Shown here: in pieces, positions 50,032 through 58,400 of the stretch | Position numbering within the stretch: position 1 is the first letter of the stretch | Layout of the letters: the number at the start of each line of letters is the position of its first letter | Assembly (NCBI GenBank): GCA_017456845.1 | Contig: JAFTIP010000055.1 | Span: forward strand, 1 to 64,000 | Reading direction: 5' to 3' | Origin: Ruminococcus sp. | GTDB taxonomy: Bacteria > Bacillota > Clostridia > Oscillospirales > Acutalibacteraceae | DNA length: 64,000 nucleotides | Translations under genes and position numbers: made by a program | The notes under the pieces: model-generated | Database searches by the model: none | The model's input: the letters and a program-made list of their open reading frames with translations, nothing else | What the model was told of the DNA's origin: nothing

Positions 50032-52122
50032 TTATTTAATACCTGCAATAAACTTCTGGATTGCAGTTGCATCCTTAACGTTTACCTTGCCGTCAGAGTT
50101 GTAGTCAGCAAGTAATGTCTGGATATCGTCAAGAGTTTCCATTTTTGCAATAGACTTCTGAATAAGTGTTGCGTCACGGATATTAAGTTTTCCGTCCATA
50201 TTAACGTCGCCAAGCTCATAGTCGCCTGTACTGGGCTTAACAGCACCGCCAACCTGCTCAATAAGGATTGTGCCCTGGTCACCGCTGTAGAAGGTAACTT
50301 CGCCGTTTTCAACTACAGCAGTTTTGCCGGTGTAGGTGTTCATAAGCTCGGTGCCGTTGGGGAACACGCCTGCTACGTTAATAGTGATGTCCCAATTTTG
50401 CTCTGCATCAATTACACAAACAACCTTATCATAAACGTCGTTTCTGTCGTAAGTTCTTGCAAAAGCAATGCCGTCCTTTGAGCCCTCATTATCTGCTGTA
50501 GAGGTAAGAGCCTTGTGAGAACCTGCACCAACAGCAACGTGGTTGTTTCTGAAAGTACCAACCTTCTGCCAATGCTCAAGGTACTCAGCACTGGCGGCGG
50601 TGTTATCCTCAATCCAATCCCAGTTCATAAAGCTTCTGTTTTCGTGGTCGTGGATTGTGCAGTCAACATATTCGCGGTTGCTTTCGTCACCATAGAAAAT
50701 CTGAACTCCGCCGGGGAGCAAAAGAAGAGCACTTGCCTGATAGAAAAGGTCTTTTCTAACTAAACCTGTATCATGAGAAGAAATGTATGTAAGTGCGTTG
50801 AAGTTGTCGTTTTTGTTGATTGTGTCAGCGTAGGTCTGATAGGTTTTGTTGATGTCTCTTGCCTTAAGCATACCTGTGTCGCCTGTGCCGGAAGCAGAGG
50901 GGGAGAATGCAAAGTTAATCATAGAGTCAAAACCATTTGTATAGTAGTCGTTCTCAATAAGGTTCATACCAAAGTGCTCACCTGTCATCCAGAACTCTTC
51001 GTCCCAGTCTGCACCTACTGCATCGGGATTTTCGGTTCTCCAGTTCTCTAAAGCCTTTGTACAAGCCTCGTCAAGTGCTTTCCAAGCATCTTTTTCAACG
51101 TGCTTTGCTGTGTCGCATCTGAAGCCGTCGATACCATACTCCTCAACCCACTGAGCATACCATGCAATGAGGTGGTTTCTCATGGTTTTCTCACCAAGGT
51201 TGTATTTCTCAAATGTAGCATCAAGCTCAGCAGTTTTTTCTTCTAAAGTACCCTCGCGAGTCCACTTTGTCTGAAGAATGGGAGGAAGCTCGGTAGCTTT
51301 CTGAGACTCTGTCTTAAAGTCGGGGAGCATACCGCCGCAAGAGCCTGTTAAATCGCCTACACCGTCGTTATCGTAGCCTGCAATACCTGCACGGAGCCAA
51401 TCCTTACCCCACCAGTTGAGCCATATATCAGCACCGGTGTTGTAGTCGATTTTGCCGTGGTAGTTGGTCTGATTTACCTTGTTGAAATCGTAGTAAACGT
51501 CTTCCCAGCCCTCTTTAAGAACGCCGTAGCCGTACTCGTTCATATCATAGATGTTGTTGTAGCCGGGGTGGTTTAAAACAACGTCCATAACTACTCTGAT
51601 GCCTTTTTCGTGAGCAGCATCAATCATAGCCTTAAACTCTTCTTCTGTACCGAAGTTTTTGTCGATTTCGGTGTAGTCAAGAGCATAGTAGCCGTGGTAA
51701 GCATAGTGAGCAAAAGAGTTTTTGCCGTCGCCGCCTACTGTGTAGCCGTGAATCTGCTCATACCAGCCTGAAACCCAGATTGCGTTAACACCGAGGTCAT
51801 TGAAGTAGCCTTCCTCGATTTTTTCGGTAAGACCCTTGAAGTCACCGCCCTGGAAAGAAGCAACTGTGTTATAGTCTGCTACGTTGCCGTCTTTGTCAAG
51901 ACCGCGGTTGTAGCTGTGGTCGTTGCTTTCGTCACCGTTGGCAAAACGGTCGGTTAAAAGAAAGTAAACGGTAGCATTGTCCCAAGTGAAGTCAGATGCA
52001 CTTGTGGGCAATGCATTGTTGCTTTCTGCATTTGCTGTAAGTGCTACTGCGCCCATACTCATTACCATAATAAGGGTAAGCACAAGGCACAGAGCTTTTG
52101 TGATTCTTCTCATAATATACAT
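50032..52122 (-). CDS. Secreted GH13 alpha-amylase with C-terminal dockerin
   Basis: A signal peptide (about 1-31, ending 'ALTANA') is followed by a GH13 catalytic domain (about 45-555) with 'VVMDVVLNH' (region I), 'GFRCDTAKHV' (region II, nucleophile Asp), 'FWMTGEHFG' (region III, Glu) and 'ISSHDTG' (region IV). A beta domain (about 560-630) precedes a type I dockerin (about 634-696, 'GDVNMDGKLNIRDATLIQK' and 'ADYNSDGKVNVKDATAIQK'). It should cut alpha-1,4-glucan in starch outside the cell while held on a cohesin, as in amylosome complexes of Ruminococcus bromii. No cohesin protein lies in the window. Confidence 0.93.
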   Translation of the reverse strand: MYIMRRITKALCLVLTLIMVMSMGAVALTANAESNNALPTSASDFTWDNATVYFLLTDRFANGDESNDHSYNRGLDKDGNVADYNTVASFQGGDFKGLTEKIEEGYFNDLGVNAIWVSGWYEQIHGYTVGGDGKNSFAHYAYHGYYALDYTEIDKNFGTEEEFKAMIDAAHEKGIRVVMDVVLNHPGYNNIYDMNEYGYGVLKEGWEDVYYDFNKVNQTNYHGKIDYNTGADIWLNWWGKDWLRAGIAGYDNDGVGDLTGSCGGMLPDFKTESQKATELPPILQTKWTREGTLEEKTAELDATFEKYNLGEKTMRNHLIAWYAQWVEEYGIDGFRCDTAKHVEKDAWKALDEACTKALENWRTENPDAVGADWDEEFWMTGEHFGMNLIENDYYTNGFDSMINFAFSPSASGTGDTGMLKARDINKTYQTYADTINKNDNFNALTYISSHDTGLVRKDLFYQASALLLLPGGVQIFYGDESNREYVDCTIHDHENRSFMNWDWIEDNTAASAEYLEHWQKVGTFRNNHVAVGAGSHKALTSTADNEGSKDGIAFARTYDRNDVYDKVVCVIDAEQNWDITINVAGVFPNGTELMNTYTGKTAVVENGEVTFYSGDQGTILIEQVGGAVKPSTGDYELGDVNMDGKLNIRDATLIQKSIAKMETLDDIQTLLADYNSDGKVNVKDATAIQKFIAGIK

Positions 52123-52204
52123 CCTTTCGTAATTTAATAATATAAATATAGCATATTTATATTAAACTTGCAATATAAAGCTTAACATAATCGACTAATT
52201 TGTA

Positions 52205-52233
52205 TTGCAAAAAACATATTTTGATGAGATAAT
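52205..52233 (+). promoter_or_regulatory. Promoter for a probable non-coding RNA
   Basis: TTGCAA (52205-52210) and GATAAT (52228-52233) are 17 bases apart. The expected start (about 52239) lies at the foot of a large hairpin and no ORF follows. Confidence 0.65.
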
Positions 52234-52238
52234 GTGCT

Positions 52239-52396
52239 TGCCACACAACTGCACATCAAACCTTGTTCCGAGAATGTATTTTTGCTTTCGGCAAAAATGC
52301 ATGCTCTTTCTTTGCATTCTCGGATGAGGGTAAAGGTTGTGTGGCGCAACGAGCTATGCATTTTTCGGTGCGTGGCTTATGCTGCGCACCTTTTTT
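52239..52396 (+). ncRNA. Probable structured non-coding RNA of about 158 nt (6S-like layout)
   Basis: GCCACACAAC (52240-) pairs with GTTGTGTGGC (52336-52345) to close a long hairpin. Inside, CCGAGAATG pairs with CATTCTCGG, and TTTTTGC-TTTCG-GCAAAAA makes a terminal arm. An asymmetric bulge separates the two stems. After the hairpin, GGTGCG...GCGCACC (52367-52390) and TTTTTT form a terminator. It has a promoter upstream. A closing stem that starts at the 5' end plus a central bubble is the layout of 6S RNA, but I cannot confirm the class. The remainder of the 578-base gene-free stretch 52123-52701 holds the tRNA, its terminator and the Xre operators. Confidence 0.55.
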
Positions 52397-52411
52397 ATTG
52401 AATTAAATATT

Positions 52412-52449
52412 GAAAACAAAAACAGCACGCTGTAAAAAGCGTGCTGTTT
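52412..52449 (-). terminator. Terminator of the tRNA-Thr gene
   Basis: On the minus strand AACAGCACGCT pairs with AGCGTGCTGTT, followed by TTTTGTTTT. Confidence 0.85.
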
Positions 52450-52450
52450 C

Positions 52451-52526
52451 TGGAGCTGATGACGTGACTTGAACACGCGACCTGCTGATTACGAATCAGC
52501 TGCTCTACCGACTGAGCTACATCAGC
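52451..52526 (-). tRNA. tRNA-Thr (anticodon CGU)
   Basis: The minus strand gives a full 76-nt cloverleaf: acceptor GCTGATG/CATCAGC, D-arm with 'AGCTCAGTCGGTAGAGC', anticodon arm GCTGA-TTCGTAA-TCAGC with anticodon CGT, T-arm 'GCGTGTTCAAGTCACGT', and an encoded CCA end. CGU reads ACG codons for threonine. It is single, not in a tRNA cluster. Confidence 0.93.
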
Positions 52527-52613
52527 GTATTGTATAATTTTTAACTTTATTATTATACTATAGATATTGTATGTTTTCAATATTTAATTTTCCTTTTTGT
52601 CTAAATAAATTTT

Positions 52614-52663
52614 GTGAAAATATTTCACGTTTTAATGAAAGTGAGATAATTTCACGATACAAT
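52614..52663 (+). promoter_or_regulatory. Promoter with two palindromic operators for the Xre regulator
   Basis: GTGAAAATATTTCAC (52614-52628) and GTGAGATAATTTCAC (52641-52655) share the half-sites GTGA/TCAC and lie 27 bases apart. The second abuts TACAAT (52658-52663), a good -10 box. Binding there would block RNA polymerase, so the regulator encoded 39 bases downstream probably represses itself. Confidence 0.6.
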
Positions 52664-52701
52664 AGAGATAAGGGAGTAGATTAAATAAGGAGGACAACGG
52701 T

Positions 52702-53058
52702 ATGTCAAAGGAATTGGGAAACAAATTACATCAGCTCAGAACAAGTATGGATTTTACTCAGCAGCAGATTGCAGACCAGATAAGAGTGGACAGAAGCACT
52801 TATTCAAACTATGAAAGAGCCGTAACCGAGCCTGACGTTAAAACAATTATCCTGCTTGCTAAAATTTTTGGAGTAGACCCCAATGAGCTTTTGGCAGGCA
52901 GCGAAGATTTCAGCAAGGTTGCAGAGCCGGCAAGTATTCCTGTTTACAGCTTAAGCAAGGATGAGAAGTCGATTATTATCCGCTACAGACTTCTTGATAA
53001 AAAACAGCAAAAGGCTATTTCCGAGTATATCGATGGTTATTTGTCCGATAATAAATAA
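52702..53058 (+). CDS. Xre-family transcriptional regulator
   Basis: Residues 8-65 form a Cro/Xre helix-turn-helix ('LRTSMDFTQQQIADQIRVDRSTYSNYERAVTEPDVKTIILLAKIFGVDPNEL'). The remaining 50 residues are helical ('KDEKSIIIRYRLLDKKQQKAISEYIDGYL') and probably mediate dimerisation. The ribosome site is AAGGAGG. The two GTGA...TCAC palindromes before it are its likely operator. Its other targets are unknown. It is followed by the rpsO promoter. Confidence 0.87.
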   Translation: MSKELGNKLHQLRTSMDFTQQQIADQIRVDRSTYSNYERAVTEPDVKTIILLAKIFGVDPNELLAGSEDFSKVAEPASIPVYSLSKDEKSIIIRYRLLDKKQQKAISEYIDGYLSDNK

Positions 53059-53082
53059 ATTGGCGAAAATTTCAAAAATCCC

Positions 53083-53111
53083 TTTACTTTTCGTATTTGA
53101 CGTGGTATAAT
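53083..53111 (+). promoter_or_regulatory. rpsO promoter
   Basis: TTTACT (53083-53088) and TATAAT (53106-53111) are 17 bases apart, about 105 bases before the rpsO start. Confidence 0.7.
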
Positions 53112-53117
53112 ATCAAG

Positions 53118-53205
53118 GCTTAAGCCCCAACCGCAGATACGGGGTATGCCTTTAAAAGGCGCTTCACCGTCCCGTACCTATGATTGTGGGTAATATTTTA
53201 AAAAG
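53118..53205 (+). promoter_or_regulatory. Structured rpsO leader, probable S15 autoregulatory RNA
   Basis: TACGGG (53138-53143) pairs with CCCGTA (53171-53176) and encloses a GCCTTT/AAAGGC hairpin. CCCCAACC before it can pair with GATTGTGGG after it, giving a multi-stem junction just before the ribosome site. Ribosomal protein S15 is known to repress its own mRNA through leaders of this kind in several phyla. Confidence 0.5.
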
Positions 53206-53216
53206 GTGGAATAAAA

Positions 53217-53480
53217 ATGCTTAAAGAAGAAAAGCAGGCAATTATTGCCGAGTACGCAACACACGAAGGCGACACAGGTTCTCCTGAAGTTCAGATTGCT
53301 CTCTTATCCAAGAGAATTTCTGACCTCACTGAGCACCTCAAGGTTCACAAGAAGGACCACCACAGCCGCCGCGGTCTCCTTATGTTAGTTGGTCAGAGAA
53401 GAGCTCTTCTCAACTACCTTACAAAGGTTGACATCGAGAGATATCGTTCTATTATCGCTCGTCTCGGTATCCGTAAATAA
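53217..53480 (+). CDS. rpsO: 30S ribosomal protein S15
   Basis: This 87-residue protein carries the S15 signature '[51 protein letters not shown]'. It binds 16S rRNA early in 30S assembly. The length is normal. The ribosome site is AAAGGTGG. It precedes pnp, the usual order in bacteria. Confidence 0.97.
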   Translation: MLKEEKQAIIAEYATHEGDTGSPEVQIALLSKRISDLTEHLKVHKKDHHSRRGLLMLVGQRRALLNYLTKVDIERYRSIIARLGIRK

Positions 53481-53492
53481 TTACGCTTTTAA

Positions 53493-53530
53493 AGGGCAGA
53501 CGGCAAAAGCCGTTTGCCCTGTACTTCGTT
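53493..53530 (+). terminator. Hairpin between rpsO and pnp
   Basis: AGGGCAGACGGC pairs with GCCGTTTGCCCT around AAAA, and a T-rich stretch starts some 10 bases later (TTCGTTTTT). It may be a partial terminator or an RNase processing site, as is known between rpsO and pnp in E. coli. Confidence 0.55.
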
Positions 53531-53692
53531 TTTAAGAGTGAGTCAAGACGTTGACAGGCTCTTTATTACAGGGTTTTATTTGTTGCAGATTAGCGGTAAA
53601 ACGAGGCTTTGGTACTGATTTCAAGGCTTGGTTTTATTGCTAAATGTAACGTAAACCCTGTGAAATATATTTTTTTACAGGAGGAATTTATT

Positions 53693-55906
53693 ATGGCAAA
53701 TTCTATGATGACTTTTGACAAGTACAGAACCTACGAAACCGAATTTGCAGGCAGACCCTTGGTTATCGAAACAGGTAAGACAACTCAGCTTGCAAACGGT
53801 GCTTGCTTTGTTCGCTATGGTGAAACAGTAGTTCATGTTGCTGTTACCGCTGCTGCAAAGCCCAGAGACGGCATTGACTTTTTCCCTCTTTCAGTTGATT
53901 TTGAGGAAAAGCTCTATTCCGTTGGTAAGATTCCCGGCAGCTTCTTAAAGAGAGAGGGTAGACCCTCTGAGAAGGCTATTCTTACAAGCCGTGTTATCGA
54001 CAGGCCTATCCGTCCTCTTTTCCCCAAGGATATGAGAAACGATGTTTCCATCGTTTGTACAGTAATGAGTGTTGACCCTGACTGTGCTCCCGAAATTGCA
54101 GCTATGGTTGGTGTTTCTTTAGCTCTTTCTATTTCCGACATTCCTTGGAACGGTCCTATCAGCAGCGTTTCTGTAGGCTATGTTGACGGCGAAATCGTTA
54201 TCAACCCCACAGCAGAGCAGAGAGAGCGTTCAAAAATGGCTACAACTGTTGCATCAACAGACAGCCGTGTAGCTATGATTGAGGCAGGTGCTGATTGCGT
54301 AAGCGATGAGGTTATGTACAACGCAATTATGGCTGGCCACGAGGCTAACCAGCCCATTATCGAGTTCATTAAGGGTATTCAGGCTGAAATCGGTAAAGAG
54401 AAGTTCAGCTATCCCTCTAACGAGCCTGACCACGATATGTTCGAGGCTATCAAGGCTTTTGCTGAGGAAGACATTAAGTTTGCTCTTGATACAGACGACA
54501 AAACTGTTCGTGACGAAAGACTCAAGCCCATTTACGAGGCAGTTCACGAGAAGTTCGACGAGATTTATCCCGAAAGCGAAGCAAAAATTGACGAGTGCCT
54601 TTACAAGACTCAGAAGTTTATCGTTCGCCGTTGGCTTTTAGACGAGCAGAAGCGTGTTGACGGCAGAGGTATGAACGACATCCGTCCTCTTGCTTCCGAG
54701 GTAGGCATTCTTCCCAGAGTTCACGGTTCAGGTTTATTTACAAGAGGTCAGACACAGGTTCTTACAGTTGCAACTTTAGGCCCCGTTTCCGACCAGCAGC
54801 TTTTAGACGGTATTGATGAGGAAGAGTACAAGCGTTATATGCACCACTACAACTTCCCCAGCTACTCCGTTGGCGAAACAAAGCCCAGCCGCGGTCCCGG
54901 CAGACGTGAAATCGGTCACGGTGCTCTTGCTGAAAGAGCTCTTGCTCCCGTAATTCCCTCTGTTGAGGAGTTCCCCTATGCTATTCGTCTCGTTTCCGAG
55001 ATTCTTTCTTCTAACGGTTCTACTTCACAGGGTTCTGTTTGCGGTTCTACACTTGCTCTTATGGACGCAGGTGTTCCCATTAAGGAGCCTGTTGCAGGTA
55101 TCTCCTGCGGTCTTATTACTGAGGGTGAGCGTTGGATGACAATGGTTGACATTCAGGGCGTTGAAGACTTCTTCGGCGATATGGACTTTAAGGTAGCAGG
55201 TACAAGAGACGGTATCACAGCTATTCAGATGGACCTTAAGATTTCCGGTCTTACTCCCGAAATCATCAAGGAGGCTCTTGAGAAAACTCACGAGGCTCGT
55301 ATTTATATCTTAGATGAAATTATGCTCAAGGCTATTCCTGAGCCCAGAGCAGAGCTTTCTAAGTATGCTCCCAAGATGCTTACCACAACAATTCCTGCTG
55401 ATAAGATTTCTGAAGTTATCGGTAAGGGCGGTAAGGTAATCAAGGAAATTCAGGCTGAGTGTCAGGTTAAGATTGACATCGAGGAAGACGGCGACTTCGG
55501 CCACGTATTTGTAAGCGGTGTTGACGCTGAGAATTGTAAGCGTGCTTTAAGCATTGTTGAGACAATCGCTGTTGATCCTGAGCCCGGTGCAATGTTTCTT
55601 GGTAAGGTTACAAGACTTATGGAATTCGGTGCATTCGTTGAGATTGCTCCCGGCAAAGAAGGTCTTGTTCATGTTTCTCAGCTTGATGTTAAGCGTACTG
55701 AGAAGGTGTCAGACGTTGTAAATGTTGGCGACGTTATCCGTGTTAAGGTTCTTGAAATCGACGATAAGGGCAGACTCAACCTTTCCAGAAGAGCTGTTCT
55801 TATTGAGGTTGACGGCTTAACTCCCGAGAACGACCCCGCAGCTGACAGACCTCGTCGTGAGGGCGGCAGAAACGGCAACTTCCGCGGAAGAAGAAACAAC
55901 CACTAA
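53693..55906 (+). CDS. pnp: Polyribonucleotide nucleotidyltransferase (PNPase)
   Basis: This 737-residue protein has two RNase PH-like domains (about 10-230 and 315-545, with 'GRREIGHGALAERAL' and 'STSQGSVCGSTLALMDAGVP'), a KH domain ('DKISEVIGKGGKVIKEI', about 560-620) and an S1 domain ('GAMFLGKVTRLMEFGAFVEIAPGKEGLVHVSQL', about 625-695), ending in an Arg/Gly-rich tail. It degrades RNA 3'-5' with phosphate. ATG 53693 has AGGAGG 8 bases upstream; the frame open to 53609 adds a sequence with no ribosome site. A copy of the intergenic repeat starts 4 bases after the stop. Confidence 0.97.
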   Translation: MANSMMTFDKYRTYETEFAGRPLVIETGKTTQLANGACFVRYGETVVHVAVTAAAKPRDGIDFFPLSVDFEEKLYSVGKIPGSFLKREGRPSEKAILTSRVIDRPIRPLFPKDMRNDVSIVCTVMSVDPDCAPEIAAMVGVSLALSISDIPWNGPISSVSVGYVDGEIVINPTAEQRERSKMATTVASTDSRVAMIEAGADCVSDEVMYNAIMAGHEANQPIIEFIKGIQAEIGKEKFSYPSNEPDHDMFEAIKAFAEEDIKFALDTDDKTVRDERLKPIYEAVHEKFDEIYPESEAKIDECLYKTQKFIVRRWLLDEQKRVDGRGMNDIRPLASEVGILPRVHGSGLFTRGQTQVLTVATLGPVSDQQLLDGIDEEEYKRYMHHYNFPSYSVGETKPSRGPGRREIGHGALAERALAPVIPSVEEFPYAIRLVSEILSSNGSTSQGSVCGSTLALMDAGVPIKEPVAGISCGLITEGERWMTMVDIQGVEDFFGDMDFKVAGTRDGITAIQMDLKISGLTPEIIKEALEKTHEARIYILDEIMLKAIPEPRAELSKYAPKMLTTTIPADKISEVIGKGGKVIKEIQAECQVKIDIEEDGDFGHVFVSGVDAENCKRALSIVETIAVDPEPGAMFLGKVTRLMEFGAFVEIAPGKEGLVHVSQLDVKRTEKVSDVVNVGDVIRVKVLEIDDKGRLNLSRRAVLIEVDGLTPENDPAADRPRREGGRNGNFRGRRNNH

Positions 55907-55982
55907 GCAGATTAGCCACCTGCAGGGCAATTCCGCCTTTGGAAGGGTTCATATAAAGAACGGCTTTTCGTAACGGCGGATT
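55907..55982 (+). repeat. Intergenic repeat family, copy D
   Basis: ATTAGCCACCTGCAGGGCAA, then TTCCGCCTTTGGAAGG, TTCATATAAAGAACGG and CGTAACGGCGGA follow the pnp stop. The parts match copies A-C in order, with more divergence. The 385-base gap 55907-56291 holds this copy, a terminator, inverted copy E and a promoter. Confidence 0.65.
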
Positions 55983-56000
55983 GAAATACAGATAAAAATA

Positions 56001-56033
56001 AGGTGCTGAGTTTTATAAACTTGGCACCTTTTT
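56001..56033 (+). terminator. Terminator after pnp
   Basis: AGGTGC...AGTTT pairs with AAACT...GCACCT, followed by TTTTTG. Confidence 0.78.
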
Positions 56034-56068
56034 GTTTTAATTTTTGTTTTAACAACCGATAAACACAA

Positions 56069-56172
56069 GGTTTATCCCTGCCGTTCACAGAAGTTTAGAA
56101 TTAAATAAAACTTTCCAAAGGCAGAAATGCCCACCGTGGCAAACGGGAATCGCCCACCGTGGCAAACGGTCA
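56069..56172 (-). repeat. Intergenic repeat family, copy E (inverted)
   Basis: On the minus strand it reads TGACCGTTTGCCACGGTGGG, a second CCGTTTGCCACGGTGGGC, TTTCTGCCTTTGGAAAG, TTTTATTTAATTC, GTGAACGG and CAGGGATAAACC. It has two tandem head units, like copies A, B and F. Confidence 0.72.
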
Positions 56173-56228
56173 GCACCTTTTGGTTATTGTATATAATTAC
56201 GCAGGTTTATATTTTATGTTTAACACAA

Positions 56229-56257
56229 TTGACAATCTGTATGTGGCCGTGTTATTC
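56229..56257 (+). promoter_or_regulatory. Promoter of the BspA-like dockerin protein gene
   Basis: A perfect TTGACA (56229-56234) and TTATTC (56252-56257) are 17 bases apart, 35 bases before the start codon. Confidence 0.6.
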
Positions 56258-56291
56258 TAATGGTGACGAATAACATAGACGAGGTGGTTTT

Positions 56292-58328
56292 ATGTCATTT
56301 AAAAAGATAATGAGCATTGTTTTGGTGCTTTTATGTATGCTAAGCATTATAACTTCAGCAGGCATAAGTGTTCATGCACAGGGTGAAGGGCTTAAGTACG
56401 GCAACTATACTTACGAAATGTATACGGATAATTCTGTTATTATTACAGATTACATTCCTATGTCTGACGAAGAAGATACCCTTAGAGTCCCTGATAAAAT
56501 AAACGGTTATCCCGTTGTTGCATTGGGCGACAATTCGCTTTCACGGGCGTGGGAAAAGAATATTATTCTGCCCGATACAGTAGAGATAATTGGCAATAAC
56601 GTCTATTATAACAGCGGCTTTATAAAGTATGTGCACATTTCAAAAAGTGTAAAATCCATAGGTGTTAACAACATTGAGTTGGGCTATACGGTGGATAAGA
56701 GCAATCCTTATTTTAAAGCTGTTGACGGCGTGCTTTTTTCAAAAGACGGCAAGACCCTTATTGACTATCCCACCCTTAAAGAGGGCAGAGAATACACCGT
56801 GCCCGATGGTGTAGAGTACATAGGTGAGCGTGCTTTTTATAACACAGCAGATATTGAGATTGTAAATCTTCCCGAGGGACTAAAGGGAATTGAAAAAGAG
56901 GCATTCGCATCGTGCAGTAGGCTTGGCGGTGCAAGGTGGCCTATGAGTCTTGAGTACGTAATGAATAAAGCTTATGCAGACTGTCAACATTTTACCTCTA
57001 TTTATGGGTATGACAGCTTCAGCTATATTGCACCTGATGCTTTTGAAAACACAAGGTGGTATGAACAGCAGCCCTCCGGGTGTATTTATTTGGGAAGTTT
57101 GGTTTATGGCTATAAACGTTCCGGTTTTGATGTTGACCCGCATACACTTTTAGACGGAACCACAAGAATAGGTCCTCATGCTTTTGGCAGCAGCGGTCCT
57201 TCAACACTTACGATTCCTGCAAGTGTTGTGTATATCGACCCTTCGGCTTTTTATGATGCATGGGAAATAGATGAAATCATTGTTGATGAAGACAACCCTT
57301 ATTACGCATCTGTTGACGGAATGCTTTTTGATAAGGAGAAGAAAATTCTTATTACGATTCCTAAAGGTTTGCATTATGCAGTAAGTATCCCCGACTGCAC
57401 AGAGATTATCTATCCTATGGCAGGTTATGGCTGCGATTTTATGCATGCTGTGATTATTCCCGAAAGCGTATATTATATTGGCGAAAGTGCTTTTGAGTCC
57501 TGCGGTTGGCTGACTCGTGCAGAGATTAAGGGAAAATTGGATTATTTGGGCGACAGAGCCTTTGCCGAAAACCTCAGTATGGAAAAGGTTGATTTGCCCG
57601 GCGGCGAGCTCTACTACGTAGGAAAAGATATTTTCACAGGTTGTAAAAAGCTTGACGAGATAAATATTCCTGAGGGTTGTGCATCTTATAGTGCAAATGA
57701 TTTCAAATACACACCTTGGTACAATCGCAACACTAAAATAGTGATGTTAAATAACAACGTGCTGGGATATAACTACAACAACGGTAAGCTTAAAGAACTT
57801 GTGATTCCTGAGGGTGCAGTTGCTATAGGCAGAGAAGCCTTTAAAGGACACAGTAAACTCAGTAAAGTAGAAATATCTGACACCGTGACAATAATAGGCA
57901 GATTAGCCTTTGCAAACTGCCCTGAGCTTAAAGAGGTCTATATTCCTGCAACTGTAGACGAGATTGGTATTGGTGCCTTTGGTTTTAACGTTACGTTGGA
58001 TGAAGACACAAGGGATATAGTTTCCTTCGAAAAAATAGAGGGCTTTGTTATTAAAGGATATACTAACTCTATAGCTGAGTCCTATGCGGATGCCAACGGC
58101 TTTGAGTTTGTTTCTGTAGGATATATGGAGCCTGAGTCAACACTTTTGGGCGACATCGACTGCGACGGCAGATTGACCGTTAAGGACGCCACTGCCCTGC
58201 AGAAATACGTGGCAGGTATGGTTGGTCTTAACACTCAGGATAAGATAAATGCCGACTTTAATGGTGACGGCAAAATAAATGTGCGTGACGCTACGGCAAT
58301 TCAGAAGCGTCTGGCAAGACTTGACTGA
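56292..58328 (+). CDS. Secreted BspA-like leucine-rich-repeat protein with C-terminal dockerin
   Basis: A signal peptide (1-29) is followed by about a dozen BspA-type leucine-rich repeats (about 45-590, for example 'VVALGDNSLSRAWEKNIILPDTVEIIGNNVYYNSGFIKYVHISKSV'), typical of surface adhesion proteins. A type I dockerin (about 615-678, 'GDIDCDGRLTVKDATALQK' and 'ADFNGDGKINVRDATAIQK') closes the protein. It should be attached to a cohesin and could bind host or plant ligands. The BspA family is large in gut bacteria and mostly untested. It has its own promoter and terminator. Confidence 0.87.
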   Translation: MSFKKIMSIVLVLLCMLSIITSAGISVHAQGEGLKYGNYTYEMYTDNSVIITDYIPMSDEEDTLRVPDKINGYPVVALGDNSLSRAWEKNIILPDTVEIIGNNVYYNSGFIKYVHISKSVKSIGVNNIELGYTVDKSNPYFKAVDGVLFSKDGKTLIDYPTLKEGREYTVPDGVEYIGERAFYNTADIEIVNLPEGLKGIEKEAFASCSRLGGARWPMSLEYVMNKAYADCQHFTSIYGYDSFSYIAPDAFENTRWYEQQPSGCIYLGSLVYGYKRSGFDVDPHTLLDGTTRIGPHAFGSSGPSTLTIPASVVYIDPSAFYDAWEIDEIIVDEDNPYYASVDGMLFDKEKKILITIPKGLHYAVSIPDCTEIIYPMAGYGCDFMHAVIIPESVYYIGESAFESCGWLTRAEIKGKLDYLGDRAFAENLSMEKVDLPGGELYYVGKDIFTGCKKLDEINIPEGCASYSANDFKYTPWYNRNTKIVMLNNNVLGYNYNNGKLKELVIPEGAVAIGREAFKGHSKLSKVEISDTVTIIGRLAFANCPELKEVYIPATVDEIGIGAFGFNVTLDEDTRDIVSFEKIEGFVIKGYTNSIAESYADANGFEFVSVGYMEPESTLLGDIDCDGRLTVKDATALQKYVAGMVGLNTQDKINADFNGDGKINVRDATAIQKRLARLD

Positions 58329-58331
58329 TAT

Positions 58332-58371
58332 AAAAAAGGTGCTGAAAGCTTTAGCTTTCAGCACCTTTTTT
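58332..58371 (+). terminator. Terminator after the BspA-like gene
   Basis: AAAAAAGGTGCTGAAAGCT pairs with AGCTTTCAGCACC and ends in TTTTTT, an unusually long perfect stem. Confidence 0.9.
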
Positions 58372-58400
58372 GTGTGGTTGAAATTGTAATCGTTACCATA

